Origin: an uncultured Chloroflexota bacterium
GTDB lineage: Bacteria; Chloroflexota; Dehalococcoidia; SM23-28-2; RBG-16-64-32
Assembly (NCBI GenBank): GCA_913056415.1
Contig: CAJXNA010000161.1
Coordinates: 1-5,064, forward strand
Reading direction: 5' to 3'
DNA: 5,064 bases
The notes under the pieces were generated by a model that was not told the DNA's origin, did not search any database, and was given only the letters and a program-made list of their open reading frames with translations. This document shows, piece after piece, positions 4,992-5,064 of this stretch. Numbering within the stretch: position 1 is the first letter of the stretch; every line of letters starts with the position of its first letter. Position numbers and translations under genes: made by a program.

Positions 4992-5064
4992 AGTCCGTTT
5001 GCTCCTGCTGCGTGTGGCGGTTCGAGTGATCGCCATCGCTCACCCACGGAATGACTGTCCGCGC
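4992..5064. other. No recognisable feature
   Basis: I see no gene, promoter or terminator in these bases. A minus-strand ATG near 5036 opens only about 25 basic codons with no ribosome binding site and is not reported as a gene. Confidence 0.4.

Overview
This is a GC-rich bacterial chromosomal segment in which every intact gene lies on the minus strand, so transcription runs from right to left. No RNA gene, CRISPR array, integrase or insertion sequence is visible. The zinc-ribbon Ser/Thr kinase fused to an ATPase, the geranylgeranyl-reductase-like flavoprotein, and a short repeat like those I recall from environmental Chloroflexota suggest a member of that phylum, perhaps Dehalococcoidia or Anaerolineae. 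That placement is inference, as no marker gene is present. Bacterial sigma-70-like promoters and strong AGGAGG ribosome binding sites are clear.

Layout from right to left. (1) 4992-5064 holds nothing recognisable. (2) 4896-4991 on the plus strand reads as the last 31 codons of an ABC-transporter permease whose body is absent. (3) 4550-4840 is a small coiled-coil plus LysM protein with a strong ribosome binding site. (4) 3265-4410 is an FAD-dependent geranylgeranyl-reductase-family protein. Its N-terminus is clear from the Rossmann motif, but no ATG, GTG or TTG begins it; an ACG sits where the start should be. (5) 3133-3264 is a promoter region with TATAAT and a 10-bp direct repeat spaced 30 bp. 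(6) 2641-3132 (RDD-family membrane protein) and 1796-2644 (an unrecognised four-helix membrane protein) overlap by GTGA and form a translationally coupled pair. (7) 1-1651 is a large signalling gene: double zinc ribbon, protein kinase, then an AAA_16-type ATPase that leaves the window. The kinase and ATPase parts are in different frames, separated by a one-base lesion near 498-506.

The genes do not form one pathway. The membrane pair is a plausible two-protein module of unknown role, and the flavoprotein probably saturates isoprenoid chains of lipids or quinones. The kinase-ATPase is probably a cytoplasmic signalling switch with its own promoter (consensus TTGACA at -35). The points most worth a second look are the kinase's WNK-like placement of its nucleotide-binding lysine, a short repeat inserted in frame in its catalytic core, the frameshift with a TGATG stop/start, the ACG start, and the permease remnant that decides the LysM gene's start. 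I see no clear new defence or mobile system here.
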